64,000 nucleotides of DNA from Thalassotalea_B piscium_A. GTDB lineage: Bacteria > Pseudomonadota > Gammaproteobacteria > Enterobacterales > Alteromonadaceae. Position 1 is the first letter of the stretch, and the number at the start of each line of letters is the position of its first letter. The translations under genes were made by a program, and so were the position numbers. The stretch is from assembly GCA_049347715.1 (NCBI GenBank), contig CP186339.1:2604001-2668000 (forward strand). The letters run 5' to 3'. The notes below the pieces were generated by a model that searched no databases, was not told where the DNA came from, and was given only the letters and a program-made list of their open reading frames with translations. Of the stretch, positions 1 through 8,556 are shown in pieces.

Positions 1-220
1 TGCTATGATTCACCACAATTTCTCATTCCCCCTGTTAGCCAGCTCATAATATTCAAAACTGCTCTATTTTATTACAAAAAAAGTACGCTATTCATTCACT
101 TTACTCGAAAATTATCTATCATGAATCACGCCTTAATGACTTCGAAGTAAACAGTTGCATTATTGAAATGTAAAAATATGTAAATTTTAGTTAATTATAG
201 TTTATTGTTAAGCTTTTTTA

Positions 221-246
221 CTTTAGAATGATCGTTCATTCTAAAG
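221..246. promoter_or_regulatory. TetR-type operator upstream of the efflux operon
   Basis: Perfect inverted repeat: arm CTTTAGAATGA, a 4-base centre TCGT, and arm TCATTCTAAAG. It ends 21 bases before the adaptor start codon, where a repressor would block the promoter. A TetR-family gene lies at the end of the same cluster (6137-6748) and is the natural candidate to bind here, as AcrR-type regulators do for acrAB. The palindrome is seen directly; the pairing with that regulator is inference. Confidence 0.7.
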
Positions 247-267
247 TTTCATTATAAGGTATTCAAC

Positions 268-1443
268 ATGCAGCGTTCTCGCATCGCTTTATTTGTATTA
301 TCAGCACTCGTTGGCACTGTTGCTTTAACTGGTTGCGATCAGTCAGCACAGCAGTCACAAGCTACAGCCCCTCAAGCTGTCCCTGTGGGAGTTGTTACAC
401 TAAAAAGCCAAGCGCTTACTCTAAAAAAAGAATTACCTGGGCGTATTAGCGCATTTCAGATAGCTGAAATTCGTCCTCAGGTAAGTGGTATTGTACAATC
501 GCGTTTATTTACAGAAGGTCAGCAAGTAGATCAAGGGCAAGCACTTTATCAAATCAATCCAGCCACCTTTGAAGCGCAAGTAGCAGCAAGTGAAGCTGCC
601 GTAGCAAAAGCGCAGGCAAGTATCGCGAGTAGCAAGGCTAAAGCGTCTCGCTATCAAGAACTGCTAAAAATTAAAGCAGTAAGCCAACAAGACTTCGATG
701 AAGCAGATGCTTCATATAAGCAAGCTAAAGCAGAATTATTGACAGCTAAGGCAGAACTACAAACAGCCCAAATCAACCTTGATTATAGTCATGTGTCGTC
801 GCCTATTAGTGGTCAAATAAGCAAATCAAATGTCACCGTGGGTGCGTTAGTGAGTGCGAATCAAAGTACTGCATTAGCAACGGTTACTCAGCTTGATCCC
901 ATTTTTGTTGATTTAACTGAATCGAGTAATGAATTAACTAAATTAAAAAAAGCAATCGCTTCTGGCGCTTTAAGTAAAGATGAAGCCAATCAAACTGATG
1001 TAGAATTAATCATGGAAGATGGCTCAATTTATCCTCACAAAGGTACTTTGCAATTTTCTGAGGTCACCGTAAACCCTAATACGGGTTCAGTAACATTGCG
1101 TGCTAAATTTCCTAATCCTGAAAAATTATTACTCCCAGGAATGTATGCCAGAGCTTCTATTATCGAAGGTGTAAAAGCTGATGCTATATTAGCTCCGCAA
1201 CGAGGCGTAACCCGTAATAATAAAGGTGAGCCAATCGCAATGGTTGTCAGTAAAAACAACACTGTTGAAAGTCGTATATTGTCAGTAGACAGAACCTTTG
1301 GTTCTTCTTGGCTAGTTACAGACGGCTTAGTTGATGGCGACAAATTAATTGTAGAAGGTTTACAAAAAATTCGCCCTGGTGCTCCGGTAGCACCAACTGA
1401 AACAGCCTCATCTGCAACTCTTTCTGCAAATAAAGCGCAATAA
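268..1443 (+). CDS. acrA: RND efflux periplasmic adaptor (AcrA/MexA type)
   Basis: Membrane fusion protein of a tripartite RND drug efflux pump; it bridges the inner-membrane permease and the outer-membrane channel. The 391-residue length is normal. An N-terminal signal ends in the lipobox LTGC with Cys23, so it should be a lipid-anchored periplasmic protein. Residues about 60-95 and 175-200 form the split lipoyl domain, separated by an Ala/Lys/Gln-rich helical hairpin (about 100-165). The beta-barrel and membrane-proximal domains follow. The ATG start has AAGG about 8 bases upstream. The permease follows 12 bases later and the channel after that, so the three form one operon. The substrate cannot be read from the sequence. 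Confidence 0.93.
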   Translation: MQRSRIALFVLSALVGTVALTGCDQSAQQSQATAPQAVPVGVVTLKSQALTLKKELPGRISAFQIAEIRPQVSGIVQSRLFTEGQQVDQGQALYQINPATFEAQVAASEAAVAKAQASIASSKAKASRYQELLKIKAVSQQDFDEADASYKQAKAELLTAKAELQTAQINLDYSHVSSPISGQISKSNVTVGALVSANQSTALATVTQLDPIFVDLTESSNELTKLKKAIASGALSKDEANQTDVELIMEDGSIYPHKGTLQFSEVTVNPNTGSVTLRAKFPNPEKLLLPGMYARASIIEGVKADAILAPQRGVTRNNKGEPIAMVVSKNNTVESRILSVDRTFGSSWLVTDGLVDGDKLIVEGLQKIRPGAPVAPTETASSATLSANKAQ

Positions 1444-1455
1444 CGGAGAATATGA

Positions 1456-4400
1456 ATGTCCCGCTTTTTTATTGATAGACCTATCTTTGCATGGGTACTT
1501 GCTATTGTAGTGATGTTAGCAGGTATTATGGCAATCAAGATTTTACCTATTGCACAATATCCTTCAATTGCTCCACCAGCGATTAGTATTACAGCAAGTT
1601 ATCCTGGAGCATCAGCTCAGACACTTGAAAACTCTGTAACACAAGTCATTGAGCAAAAGATGAAGGGACTTGATGGCTTACTGTATATATCGTCAACATC
1701 TGAATCCAGTGGTCAAGCCACTTTGACGTTAACATTTACTGCAGACACAAATCCTGATATTGCACAAGTTCAAGTACAGAACAAGTTAGCTTCCGCTACA
1801 CCTTTACTTCCAGAGGAAGTTCAACGACAAGGTGTTGTTGTTGCTAAATCAGCTCGTAACTTTTTACTTGTAGTAGGTTTTGTTTCAAAAGATGGCAGTA
1901 TGACCAACATAGATATTGGTGACTACATTTCATCAAATGTTCAAGATATCATCTCACGTGTAGATGGTGTTGGTGAAGTGCAATTATTTGGTTCGCAATA
2001 TGCTATGCGTATCTGGTTAGATCCTGCAAAACTGCAGAATTTTAAACTTAACCCAGCAGATATTAGTGCGGCAATCAGTGCACAAAATGCGCAAGTTTCT
2101 GCAGGTCAACTTGGTGGTATGCCGGCATCTGCAGGGCAACAATTAAATGCGACAGTAACTGCACAAAGCCGACTACAAACTGCAGAGCAGTTTCAAAAGA
2201 TATTAGTAAAAACCAATAGTGATGGCTCAGTAGTTCGTCTTGAAGATGTTGCAAAAGTAGAACTCGGTGGTGAAAACTATGGCGTAGTGGCTCGATTCAA
2301 CGGTAAGCCAGCAGCAGGGTTAGGTATAAAATTAGCCAGTGGTGCTAACGCACTTGATACCGCCGATAATATTAAACAAACACTCGCAGATCTAAAACCA
2401 TTCTTTCCTCAAGGGTTAGAAACTGTTATTCCGTTTGACAGTACTCCTTTTGTATCATTATCAATTGAAAAAGTGGTACACACGCTAATTGAAGCCGTGG
2501 TGCTCGTTTTTATAGTGATATATCTGTTTTTACAGAATTTTAGAGCAACGTTAATTCCAACCATTGCTGTACCTGTTGTCTTGTTAGGCACCATGGCTAT
2601 TTTGTATGCCTTTGGTTACTCAATCAATACATTGACCATGTTTGCTATGGTATTAGCCATAGGTTTACTAGTAGATGATGCCATTGTCGTTGTTGAAAAT
2701 GTTGAACGATTGATGACGGAAGAGAAACTCTCACCTCTTGATGCCACACGTAAATCTATGGATGAAATAAAAGGTGCGCTTGTTGGTATTGCAATGGTGC
2801 TTTCCGCAGTATTTATCCCAATGGCATTTTTCAGTGGTTCGACGGGTGTTATCTATCGTCAGTTTTCGATCACTTTAGTTTCTGCAATGGGGCTTTCGGT
2901 TTTGGTTGCCTTAATATTAACTCCAGCATTATGTGCAACAATATTGAAACCAAGCCATGTTCACACCGACAGTTCACTCATTGGTAAATTTTTCACTGGT
3001 TTTAACCGTGGATTTGATAAAACTAATGCCGGTGCCCAAACCTTTATTGGCCGGATGATAGCGAAGTCTAAACGTTATTTACTTATTTATGGTGTGATTG
3101 TTGGTGGCATGATATACGTATTTTCAAGCTTACCTACTGCATTTTTACCTGACGAAGACCAAGGGGTATTATTTAACCAAGTGATGTTACCCGCCGGTTC
3201 AACAACTGAACAAACCTTAGCCGTGGTTAAAAAAGTTGAAGATCATTACTTAAATGACCAAACTGAAGCCGTTAAAGGTATCTTTACAGTAACTGGATTT
3301 AGTTTCGCGGGCTCTGGACAAAATTCGGCAATTGGTTTTGTCAGTTTAAAACACTGGGATGAACGTCAACGTGACGACCTAGCCGTTGGTGCTATCGCAG
3401 GCAAAGCAATGCACTTCTTCTCTTCAATTAAAGAAGCCTTTGTGTTTGCTTTCCCACCTCCAGCTATTATTGAATTAGGTACAGCTAACGGTTTTAATAT
3501 GTTTCTACAAGATCGCGTCGGTCTTGGTCACGATGCATTATTACAAGCTCGAAATCAATTATTAGGTATGGCAAGTAAAAGTCCAATTTTAGCTGGCGTT
3601 CGCCCTAACGGACAAGAAGATATGCCAGAACTACAACTGGATATTGATCTAGCCAAAGCAGAAGCCCTTGGTGTATCGCAAAGCAGTATTAACAACACTC
3701 TTTCAACAGCGTGGGGAAGTAGCTATGTTAACGACTTTATTGACCGCGGCCGAGTTAAGAAGGTTTACCTTCAAGGTAATGAAAAATCTCGCATGGTTCC
3801 TGAAGATCTGAATAAGTGGTATGTGCGCAATAATACTGGTGACATGGTGCCTTTTTCAGCCTTTGCTAGTTCTGTTTGGTCGTATGGTTCGCCACGTTTA
3901 GAACGATATAATGGTTTTTCTTCTATGGAAATACAAGGTGGTGCTGCGCCAGGTTATAGTACAGGCCAAGCCATGGACGAAATGGAACGCCTAGTTAAAC
4001 AATTACCTACAGGTATTTCGTCTGAGTGGACAGGTATTTCATACCAAGAACGCTCTAGTGGTGGACAAGCGCCATTATTGTATGGAATTTCATTATTATT
4101 CGTTTTCTTATGTTTAGCAGCCTTATATGAAAGTTGGTCAGTTCCATTTGCCGTAATGCTTATTGTTCCATTAGGGATATTTGGTGCAACTATGGCAGCC
4201 TTTGGTGGCAGCTTATCAAATGATATTTACTTACAAGTAGGTTTGTTAACTACTATCGGTTTAGCATCTAAAAATGCTATTTTAATTGTTGAATTTGCAA
4301 TACATCAAATGAATGAAGGCTTTGGCTTAGTTGAGTCAGCAATTGCTGCAGTTCGTCTTCGCTTACGCCCTATTTTGATGACCTCTATGGCGTTTATTTC

Positions 4401-4590
4401 TGGTGTACTACCTCTAGCGATAGCTACAAGTGCAGGCTCTGGTGCTCAAAATGCACTGGGGATCACTGTTATTGGTGGAACCCTAGCCTCTTCAATACTG
4501 GTAATTGTATTTGTACCTTTGTTTTTTGTACTCGTACGTCGCGTATTTCCAGGAAAAGTTCACGACTCCATTAAGGAGGATGTAAAATGA
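1456..4590 (+). CDS. acrB: RND multidrug efflux permease (AcrB/MexB type, HAE1)
   Basis: Proton-driven inner-membrane drug exporter of 1044 residues, the usual length for the hydrophobe/amphiphile RND family. Twelve membrane segments are expected; the start, MSRFFIDRPIFAWVLA, is typical. The proton-relay residues are present: Asp407-Asp408 in the segment LLVDDAIVVVENVE and Lys939 in LASKNAILIVEFA, almost the numbering of E. coli AcrB. Two large periplasmic porter loops lie between TM1-2 and TM7-8. An out-of-frame ATG sits four bases before the chosen start; the family N-terminus decides for 1456. The last codon overlaps the start of the channel gene (ATGA), indicating translational coupling. 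Confidence 0.95.
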   Translation: MSRFFIDRPIFAWVLAIVVMLAGIMAIKILPIAQYPSIAPPAISITASYPGASAQTLENSVTQVIEQKMKGLDGLLYISSTSESSGQATLTLTFTADTNPDIAQVQVQNKLASATPLLPEEVQRQGVVVAKSARNFLLVVGFVSKDGSMTNIDIGDYISSNVQDIISRVDGVGEVQLFGSQYAMRIWLDPAKLQNFKLNPADISAAISAQNAQVSAGQLGGMPASAGQQLNATVTAQSRLQTAEQFQKILVKTNSDGSVVRLEDVAKVELGGENYGVVARFNGKPAAGLGIKLASGANALDTADNIKQTLADLKPFFPQGLETVIPFDSTPFVSLSIEKVVHTLIEAVVLVFIVIYLFLQNFRATLIPTIAVPVVLLGTMAILYAFGYSINTLTMFAMVLAIGLLVDDAIVVVENVERLMTEEKLSPLDATRKSMDEIKGALVGIAMVLSAVFIPMAFFSGSTGVIYRQFSITLVSAMGLSVLVALILTPALCATILKPSHVHTDSSLIGKFFTGFNRGFDKTNAGAQTFIGRMIAKSKRYLLIYGVIVGGMIYVFSSLPTAFLPDEDQGVLFNQVMLPAGSTTEQTLAVVKKVEDHYLNDQTEAVKGIFTVTGFSFAGSGQNSAIGFVSLKHWDERQRDDLAVGAIAGKAMHFFSSIKEAFVFAFPPPAIIELGTANGFNMFLQDRVGLGHDALLQARNQLLGMASKSPILAGVRPNGQEDMPELQLDIDLAKAEALGVSQSSINNTLSTAWGSSYVNDFIDRGRVKKVYLQGNEKSRMVPEDLNKWYVRNNTGDMVPFSAFASSVWSYGSPRLERYNGFSSMEIQGGAAPGYSTGQAMDEMERLVKQLPTGISSEWTGISYQERSSGGQAPLLYGISLLFVFLCLAALYESWSVPFAVMLIVPLGIFGATMAAFGGSLSNDIYLQVGLLTTIGLASKNAILIVEFAIHQMNEGFGLVESAIAAVRLRLRPILMTSMAFISGVLPLAIATSAGSGAQNALGITVIGGTLASSILVIVFVPLFFVLVRRVFPGKVHDSIKEDVK

Positions 4591-6017
4591 ACTTCGCATC
4601 ACTGAAAATAAAAACATTGAGTTTAAGTGCTATTACCTTAGCAATATTAAGCGGTTGTCAATTAGCCCCCGATCAGGAAAAAATGACCTTACCTGTACCT
4701 GAAAGCTATGCGTCAACGGCAAATCAGGCGCAAGTGGAACCATTACAGTGGCAGCATTTTTTTAATGATGACAAGTTAAAAACATTAATAGCACAAGGTC
4801 TTGAACATAATAAAGACTTACAAATTGCTATACGGAACGTACAACGTGTGCGTGGCTTGTATCAAATAAAAGATTCTGCGTTATTTCCATCACTAGATCT
4901 AAATGGCTCTGGCACACGTCAACGAACACCTGCAGATTTATCAGGTGGCAACGAAGCTACTATTAGTTCTCAATACAGCGCAACAGTGGGCATAACGTCT
5001 TACGAGCTAGATATTTGGGGTAAAGTCCGTAATCAATCAGAACAAGCATTACAGACTTTATATTCGACTGAACTTAGTCAGTATAGTACCCAAATTTCGC
5101 TTGTTGGAGAACTGGCAAATGCATGGCTCAATTATGCAGCCGATCAACAATTGCTTGCGCTTGCTCAAGAAACATTAACGTCTCAGCAAGAATCTCTTTC
5201 GCTGACACAACAAAGTTTTGACTTAGGTGCCGCTTCAAAAATCACCCTTGAGCAGCTTAGAAGTACAGTAGCAACGGCAAAAATAGATATAGCAACCTAT
5301 AAACGCTTATTAAAGCGCGATAAAAATGCACTAGATTTGTTGGTAGGACAACCTGTAGCTAGTGATTTACTTCCAAGTAAATCACTACACTCATTGTTAG
5401 ATTTACCTGAAGTCCCTGTTGGCTTGCCATCAGACCTACTAACTCAACGCCCGGATATTAAAGCTGCAGAACATCAGTTGTTAGCAGCAAATGCTAACAT
5501 TGGTATCGCACGAGCTGCGTTTTATCCAAGCATTAGCTTAACAGCTAATGCTGGCTCTGCTTCAAGTGATTTAAGCGGTTTATTTGATTCTGGTTCTGGT
5601 AGTTGGAGCTTTGTGCCTTCCCTTTATTTACCTATTTTTAATATGGGACGTAATCAAGCAAATTTAGACGTTGCTAAAGCAGAGCAAGAAATTGCCTTAC
5701 TCACCTATCAACAAAAGATTCAGCAAGCGTTTCGTGAAGTAGCAGATGCGCTAGCTGATAGACAGGGCTATCAAGAACGCTTAGCTGCTCTAGATATGTT
5801 GTTAGAAAGTCGTCAATCAACCTTTGAACTTTCACGATCACGCTATGACAAAGGCGTTGATAGTTACTTACAAGTACTTGATGCTCAACGAACTTGGTAT
5901 AGCGCTCAGCAACAACACATTGTGGGACAACAAGCGTTACTTGCCAGTCAAATCAGCTTGTATAAAGTCGTTGGCGGTGGATGGGAAAAAAGTAATCAAA
6001 CGAATCAAAGTGAATAG
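4587..6017 (+). CDS. Outer-membrane efflux channel lipoprotein (OprM/NodT type)
   Basis: Outer-membrane factor of the RND pump, 476 residues, forming a trimeric barrel plus periplasmic alpha-helical tunnel. The signal peptide ends in LSGC with Cys24, so the protein is lipidated as in OprM. The two internally repeated helical halves are visible, each with a LLTQRPDIKAAEHQLL or REVADALADR type signature. The start overlaps the permease stop by four bases and has GGAGG just upstream, so it is the last gene of the pump operon. Unlike E. coli, where TolC is encoded elsewhere, this operon carries its own channel. The exact subfamily is not certain. Confidence 0.92.
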   Translation: MNFASLKIKTLSLSAITLAILSGCQLAPDQEKMTLPVPESYASTANQAQVEPLQWQHFFNDDKLKTLIAQGLEHNKDLQIAIRNVQRVRGLYQIKDSALFPSLDLNGSGTRQRTPADLSGGNEATISSQYSATVGITSYELDIWGKVRNQSEQALQTLYSTELSQYSTQISLVGELANAWLNYAADQQLLALAQETLTSQQESLSLTQQSFDLGAASKITLEQLRSTVATAKIDIATYKRLLKRDKNALDLLVGQPVASDLLPSKSLHSLLDLPEVPVGLPSDLLTQRPDIKAAEHQLLAANANIGIARAAFYPSISLTANAGSASSDLSGLFDSGSGSWSFVPSLYLPIFNMGRNQANLDVAKAEQEIALLTYQQKIQQAFREVADALADRQGYQERLAALDMLLESRQSTFELSRSRYDKGVDSYLQVLDAQRTWYSAQQQHIVGQQALLASQISLYKVVGGGWEKSNQTNQSE

Positions 6018-6019
6018 AG

Positions 6020-6059
6020 TTGTTGGCTGTACTGCATCGTAATGTGGTACAGCCAACAA
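6020..6059 (+). terminator. Stem-loop after the efflux operon
   Basis: A perfect 13-bp stem (arms TTGTTGGCTGTAC and GTACAGCCAACAA) with a 14-base loop follows the channel stop codon directly. There is no clean run of T after it, so it may be a weak terminator, or an RNA-stability hairpin that separates the pump message from the regulator gene. Confidence 0.5.
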
Positions 6060-6136
6060 TAATTGAAACGGGTGTTAAGCAGTTCTTTCCCCATTAGCAC
6101 CTAAATTGATTTGCTAGAATAGTAAAGGAGCCTTTC

Positions 6137-6748
6137 ATGAAAACGAAAAAACATACAGACCCGTCTCTTGCTCAAGCACGAAGAGATCAAGTACTTTGTG
6201 CTGCCGCTGATTGCTTTCGCCGTAAAGGTTATCACTCCGCCGGTATGGCTGAGATATCTCGCACTGCAGGCATGAGTGCGGGACATATATATAATTATTT
6301 TGATAGTAAAGAAGCGATAATAGAAAGTATTATTGAAAAAGATATGGAAGAAATGTTTTCTATCTTTAAACAATTTGAAGATCATCCTAGTGATGTATTA
6401 ACCGCAATTTTAGATAGTGTGCATGTAGGGGTTGAAAGACATATGGACCCCAGTTCATGTGTTACTGATTTAGACATGCTCGCAGAAGCAGGCAGAAATG
6501 ATAAAGTAGCAACACTTTTACGTAATTCGGATACTAAAGCTAGAGCACGTATGAGAGATTTACTCATTAGCGACAAAAGTTTGTTAAAAGGTAACTCTGA
6601 TGAAGAAATTGATAGTCGGATAAATGTCATTTTCTCCGTAATGGCAGGTTTATTAATAAGAAAGGTTCTTTACCCTGAACTAAAAGAAGAAACCGTTATA
6701 ATTGCCCTTCGTCCTGCTATGAAAACCTTACTTATGCCATTTGAATGA
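6137..6748 (+). CDS. TetR/AcrR-family transcriptional regulator
   Basis: DNA-binding repressor of 203 residues. The N-terminal helix-turn-helix is clear at about residues 36-57 (MAEISRTAGMSAGHIYNYF), followed by the family hallmark FDSKEAI. The C-terminal part is the variable ligand-binding domain. AAGGAG lies 7 bases before the ATG. It sits 119 bases behind the pump operon on the same strand, rather than divergent as acrR is in E. coli. The inverted repeat at 221-246 is the likely target. No copy of that repeat is visible just upstream of this gene, so simple autoregulation through the same site is not supported unless the gene is co-transcribed with the pump. Confidence 0.9.
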   Translation: MKTKKHTDPSLAQARRDQVLCAAADCFRRKGYHSAGMAEISRTAGMSAGHIYNYFDSKEAIIESIIEKDMEEMFSIFKQFEDHPSDVLTAILDSVHVGVERHMDPSSCVTDLDMLAEAGRNDKVATLLRNSDTKARARMRDLLISDKSLLKGNSDEEIDSRINVIFSVMAGLLIRKVLYPELKEETVIIALRPAMKTLLMPFE

Positions 6749-6790
6749 TGAAAGCTATAGCTATATAGTACATTACGTTTTGCATCCCTG

Positions 6791-6821
6791 GTTTGATTTT
6801 CAGTTTTACTGAAAATCAAAC
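6791..6821. terminator. Intergenic stem-loop between convergent genes
   Basis: A perfect 14-bp stem (GTTTGATTTTCAGT / ACTGAAAATCAAAC) with a 3-base loop lies between the TetR gene and the convergent acetyltransferase. The arms are AT-rich and no long T-run follows, so termination in both directions is probable but not certain. Confidence 0.5.
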
Positions 6822-6880
6822 AGTCTTAGAATATCATTTATAACCTTACACTCAATAAGCCTCATAGCACCAAGTAAGCT

Positions 6881-7324
6881 CTATCTAACTTGCCAGCGCA
6901 TTTGGTATTCTAAGTCAGTTTGCCCCTCAACAATAAACCCCTCGCGCTCATACAAACGTTTTGCAGGGTTATCAAGTAAAACATTTAGAGTAATCGGTAA
7001 TTCTCTTTCTTTCGCTTTCATCTTGATTAATGACAATACTTTTCCCCCAATTCCCCCATTATGAAATTCGGGAATTAATTGTAATTGTCTAAGATGTAAA
7101 CGTTCAGGTAATAAAGCTAGTTTAACTAAACCAATTGATCTCTGGTTGTATTTTATTAAAAAAGAATCTTCAAAAAATTCATCAATCCGTTGTAAATGCT
7201 GCTCATCGTTTAATGTGATACCCGCGGCGTGTAAATGCTCATTCATTGATGATTTTCTTAGTGCGAGTAGAAAAGGCCGATCTTCACGTTCGGCACGCTT
7301 AAAACTAATTTCAGCTTTCATCAT
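6881..7324 (-). CDS. GNAT-family N-acetyltransferase
   Basis: Small acetyltransferase of 147 residues with the GNAT fold. The acetyl-CoA-binding motif A is seen as QLIPEFHNGGIGGKVLSLI (about residues 80-98), followed by a C-terminal LYEREGF motif that is typical of the family. The substrate cannot be predicted. Two ATG codons stand side by side at the start; neither has a strong ribosome-binding site. It lies 22 bases behind the EamA transporter gene on the same strand, so the two are probably co-transcribed. Confidence 0.8.
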   Translation of the reverse strand: MMKAEISFKRAEREDRPFLLALRKSSMNEHLHAAGITLNDEQHLQRIDEFFEDSFLIKYNQRSIGLVKLALLPERLHLRQLQLIPEFHNGGIGGKVLSLIKMKAKERELPITLNVLLDNPAKRLYEREGFIVEGQTDLEYQMRWQVR

Positions 7325-7346
7325 TAATCTATCTATTGACCTGAAC

Positions 7347-8258
7347 TTAACTTATGTTATTGAACTTACTTCGTGATTTCATCAAACATTTCATTAACCA
7401 CTCTCCCCACTGATAAACAGCTAAACCAATAATAATACATAAGGCACCAATAACAATATTAAAACTCACATTCTCATTGTTAAGCATTAAACCAATCCAC
7501 AGGGCGATCACTGGAGTGATCATAGTGATTAAAGCTACAGTACTGGCTTTTAATTTTTGTAGTACATAAAAATACGCAACAAAACCAACTAAAGAGCCCA
7601 TAATACCTAAATATATAATACTCAAAATAGAGCGTTGCTCCCACTGCTGATAAGGTAAAGTGCCATCAACAAAAAACCAAGTTAACAAAAATAATGGGAT
7701 GGCAATAATTAAAGCACCTACTGTGGTTGCCATAGGATTTATTTTTACCGTGACACTTTTCACTAAAACCCCGCTCAAACTAAAGAAAAACACGCCTAAT
7801 AATATAAAAATCACGCCGAGATAAGCTTGGTCGCCTAAAGAAATTCTGTCATAGCAAACACAGGCTAACCCAACCAACGCAATCACTAATGCTAATTTTT
7901 TCGCTAATGATAATGGTTCATCCGAGAGCACATATTTAGAAAGCACTCCCGATAATATGGGGGCTATACCAAAGATTAATGACATTAATCCCGAAGAAAT
8001 ATAACTTGCCGCTAAGTATGAAAATAACATGCCACCGAAAATACCAAGCCCTGAATAACAATACAAAATCACCGCAGAGCGATGCCAAGGCAGTTCGACT
8101 TTAAAGATTTTCAATAACATCCATCCTGGGATAAGTGCAATAATCATACGAAGCAACACAGCTAACGTAGGCGCTACTGTTTCACTACTCCAAACAATGC
8201 CTAAAGGCGTTGTAGACCATATAATTACCACAGCTAGATAAGCTGCTGGAACAGACAT
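7347..8258 (-). CDS. EamA/DMT-superfamily transporter
   Basis: Inner-membrane permease of 303 residues with about ten hydrophobic segments arranged as two EamA repeats (roughly residues 5-135 and 150-290), the standard ten-helix drug/metabolite transporter layout. Members export amino acids, nucleosides or other metabolites; the substrate here is unknown. The ATG has AAGGAT about 7 bases upstream. The gene is preceded by a leader of nearly 200 bases with its own terminator-like hairpin at 8304-8330, so expression may be controlled by attenuation. The GNAT gene follows. Confidence 0.82.
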   Translation of the reverse strand: MSVPAAYLAVVIIWSTTPLGIVWSSETVAPTLAVLLRMIIALIPGWMLLKIFKVELPWHRSAVILYCYSGLGIFGGMLFSYLAASYISSGLMSLIFGIAPILSGVLSKYVLSDEPLSLAKKLALVIALVGLACVCYDRISLGDQAYLGVIFILLGVFFFSLSGVLVKSVTVKINPMATTVGALIIAIPLFLLTWFFVDGTLPYQQWEQRSILSIIYLGIMGSLVGFVAYFYVLQKLKASTVALITMITPVIALWIGLMLNNENVSFNIVIGALCIIIGLAVYQWGEWLMKCLMKSRSKFNNIS

Positions 8259-8303
8259 TGTGTATCCTTATGATATTATCAGTATTAATTCTAGTGCTAA
8301 AAG

Positions 8304-8330
8304 CCAAAAACCGCAGGTACAACTGCGGTT
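8304..8330 (-). terminator. Terminator-like hairpin in the leader of the EamA gene
   Basis: Read on the minus strand: 8-bp stem AACCGCAG / CTGCGGTT with a 6-base loop, followed at once by TTTTT. It lies only 46 bases upstream of the EamA start codon and about 160 bases below the separate topA terminator. It therefore ends either a short independent transcript or a regulated leader. Confidence 0.6.
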
Positions 8331-8417
8331 ACATAAATAATCAATGAGTAAAAATAGTCAATATTACACATATCCTTAGCTCGTTAGGTAATACGAATGA
8401 GGCAAATCAAGCTATTA

Positions 8418-8450
8418 TTAGCATTTTACACTTTTGAACTGATATTTCAC
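8418..8450 (-). CDS. Possible 10-codon leader peptide before the EamA gene
   Basis: On the minus strand a GGAGG motif (8455-8459) is followed after 4 bases by GTG and ten codons, reading MKYQFKSVKC, then TAA. About 90 bases later comes the hairpin at 8304-8330. The arrangement resembles an attenuation leader, but the peptide shows no run of one regulatory residue and such short frames occur by chance. Confidence 0.2.
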   Translation of the reverse strand: MKYQFKSVKC

Positions 8451-8495
8451 CTATCCTCCAATGCTAGTTTTATCATTTAGCAATTGTACACACAT

Positions 8496-8526
8496 AAAAA
8501 AGGCCACTTCAAATAGAAGTAGCCTT
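8496..8526 (-). terminator. Rho-independent terminator of topA
   Basis: On the minus strand, arm AAGGCTACTTC and arm GAAGTGGCCTT (one mismatch) with a 5-base loop are followed by a T-run of six. It lies about 30 bases past the topA stop codon. Confidence 0.85.
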
Positions 8527-8556
8527 CATTAATTCTGCTTAAAATGCTGACTAAGA

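Noticed and set aside
3113..3122. ATATACGTAT motif similar to the LacI operator core
   Set aside because: It lies inside the acrB coding sequence and lacks the outer TG/CA bases; chance occurrence.
5824..6042. Open frame overlapping the end of the outer-membrane channel gene
   Set aside because: Lies in a different frame of a well-supported gene, with no ribosome-binding site or family resemblance.
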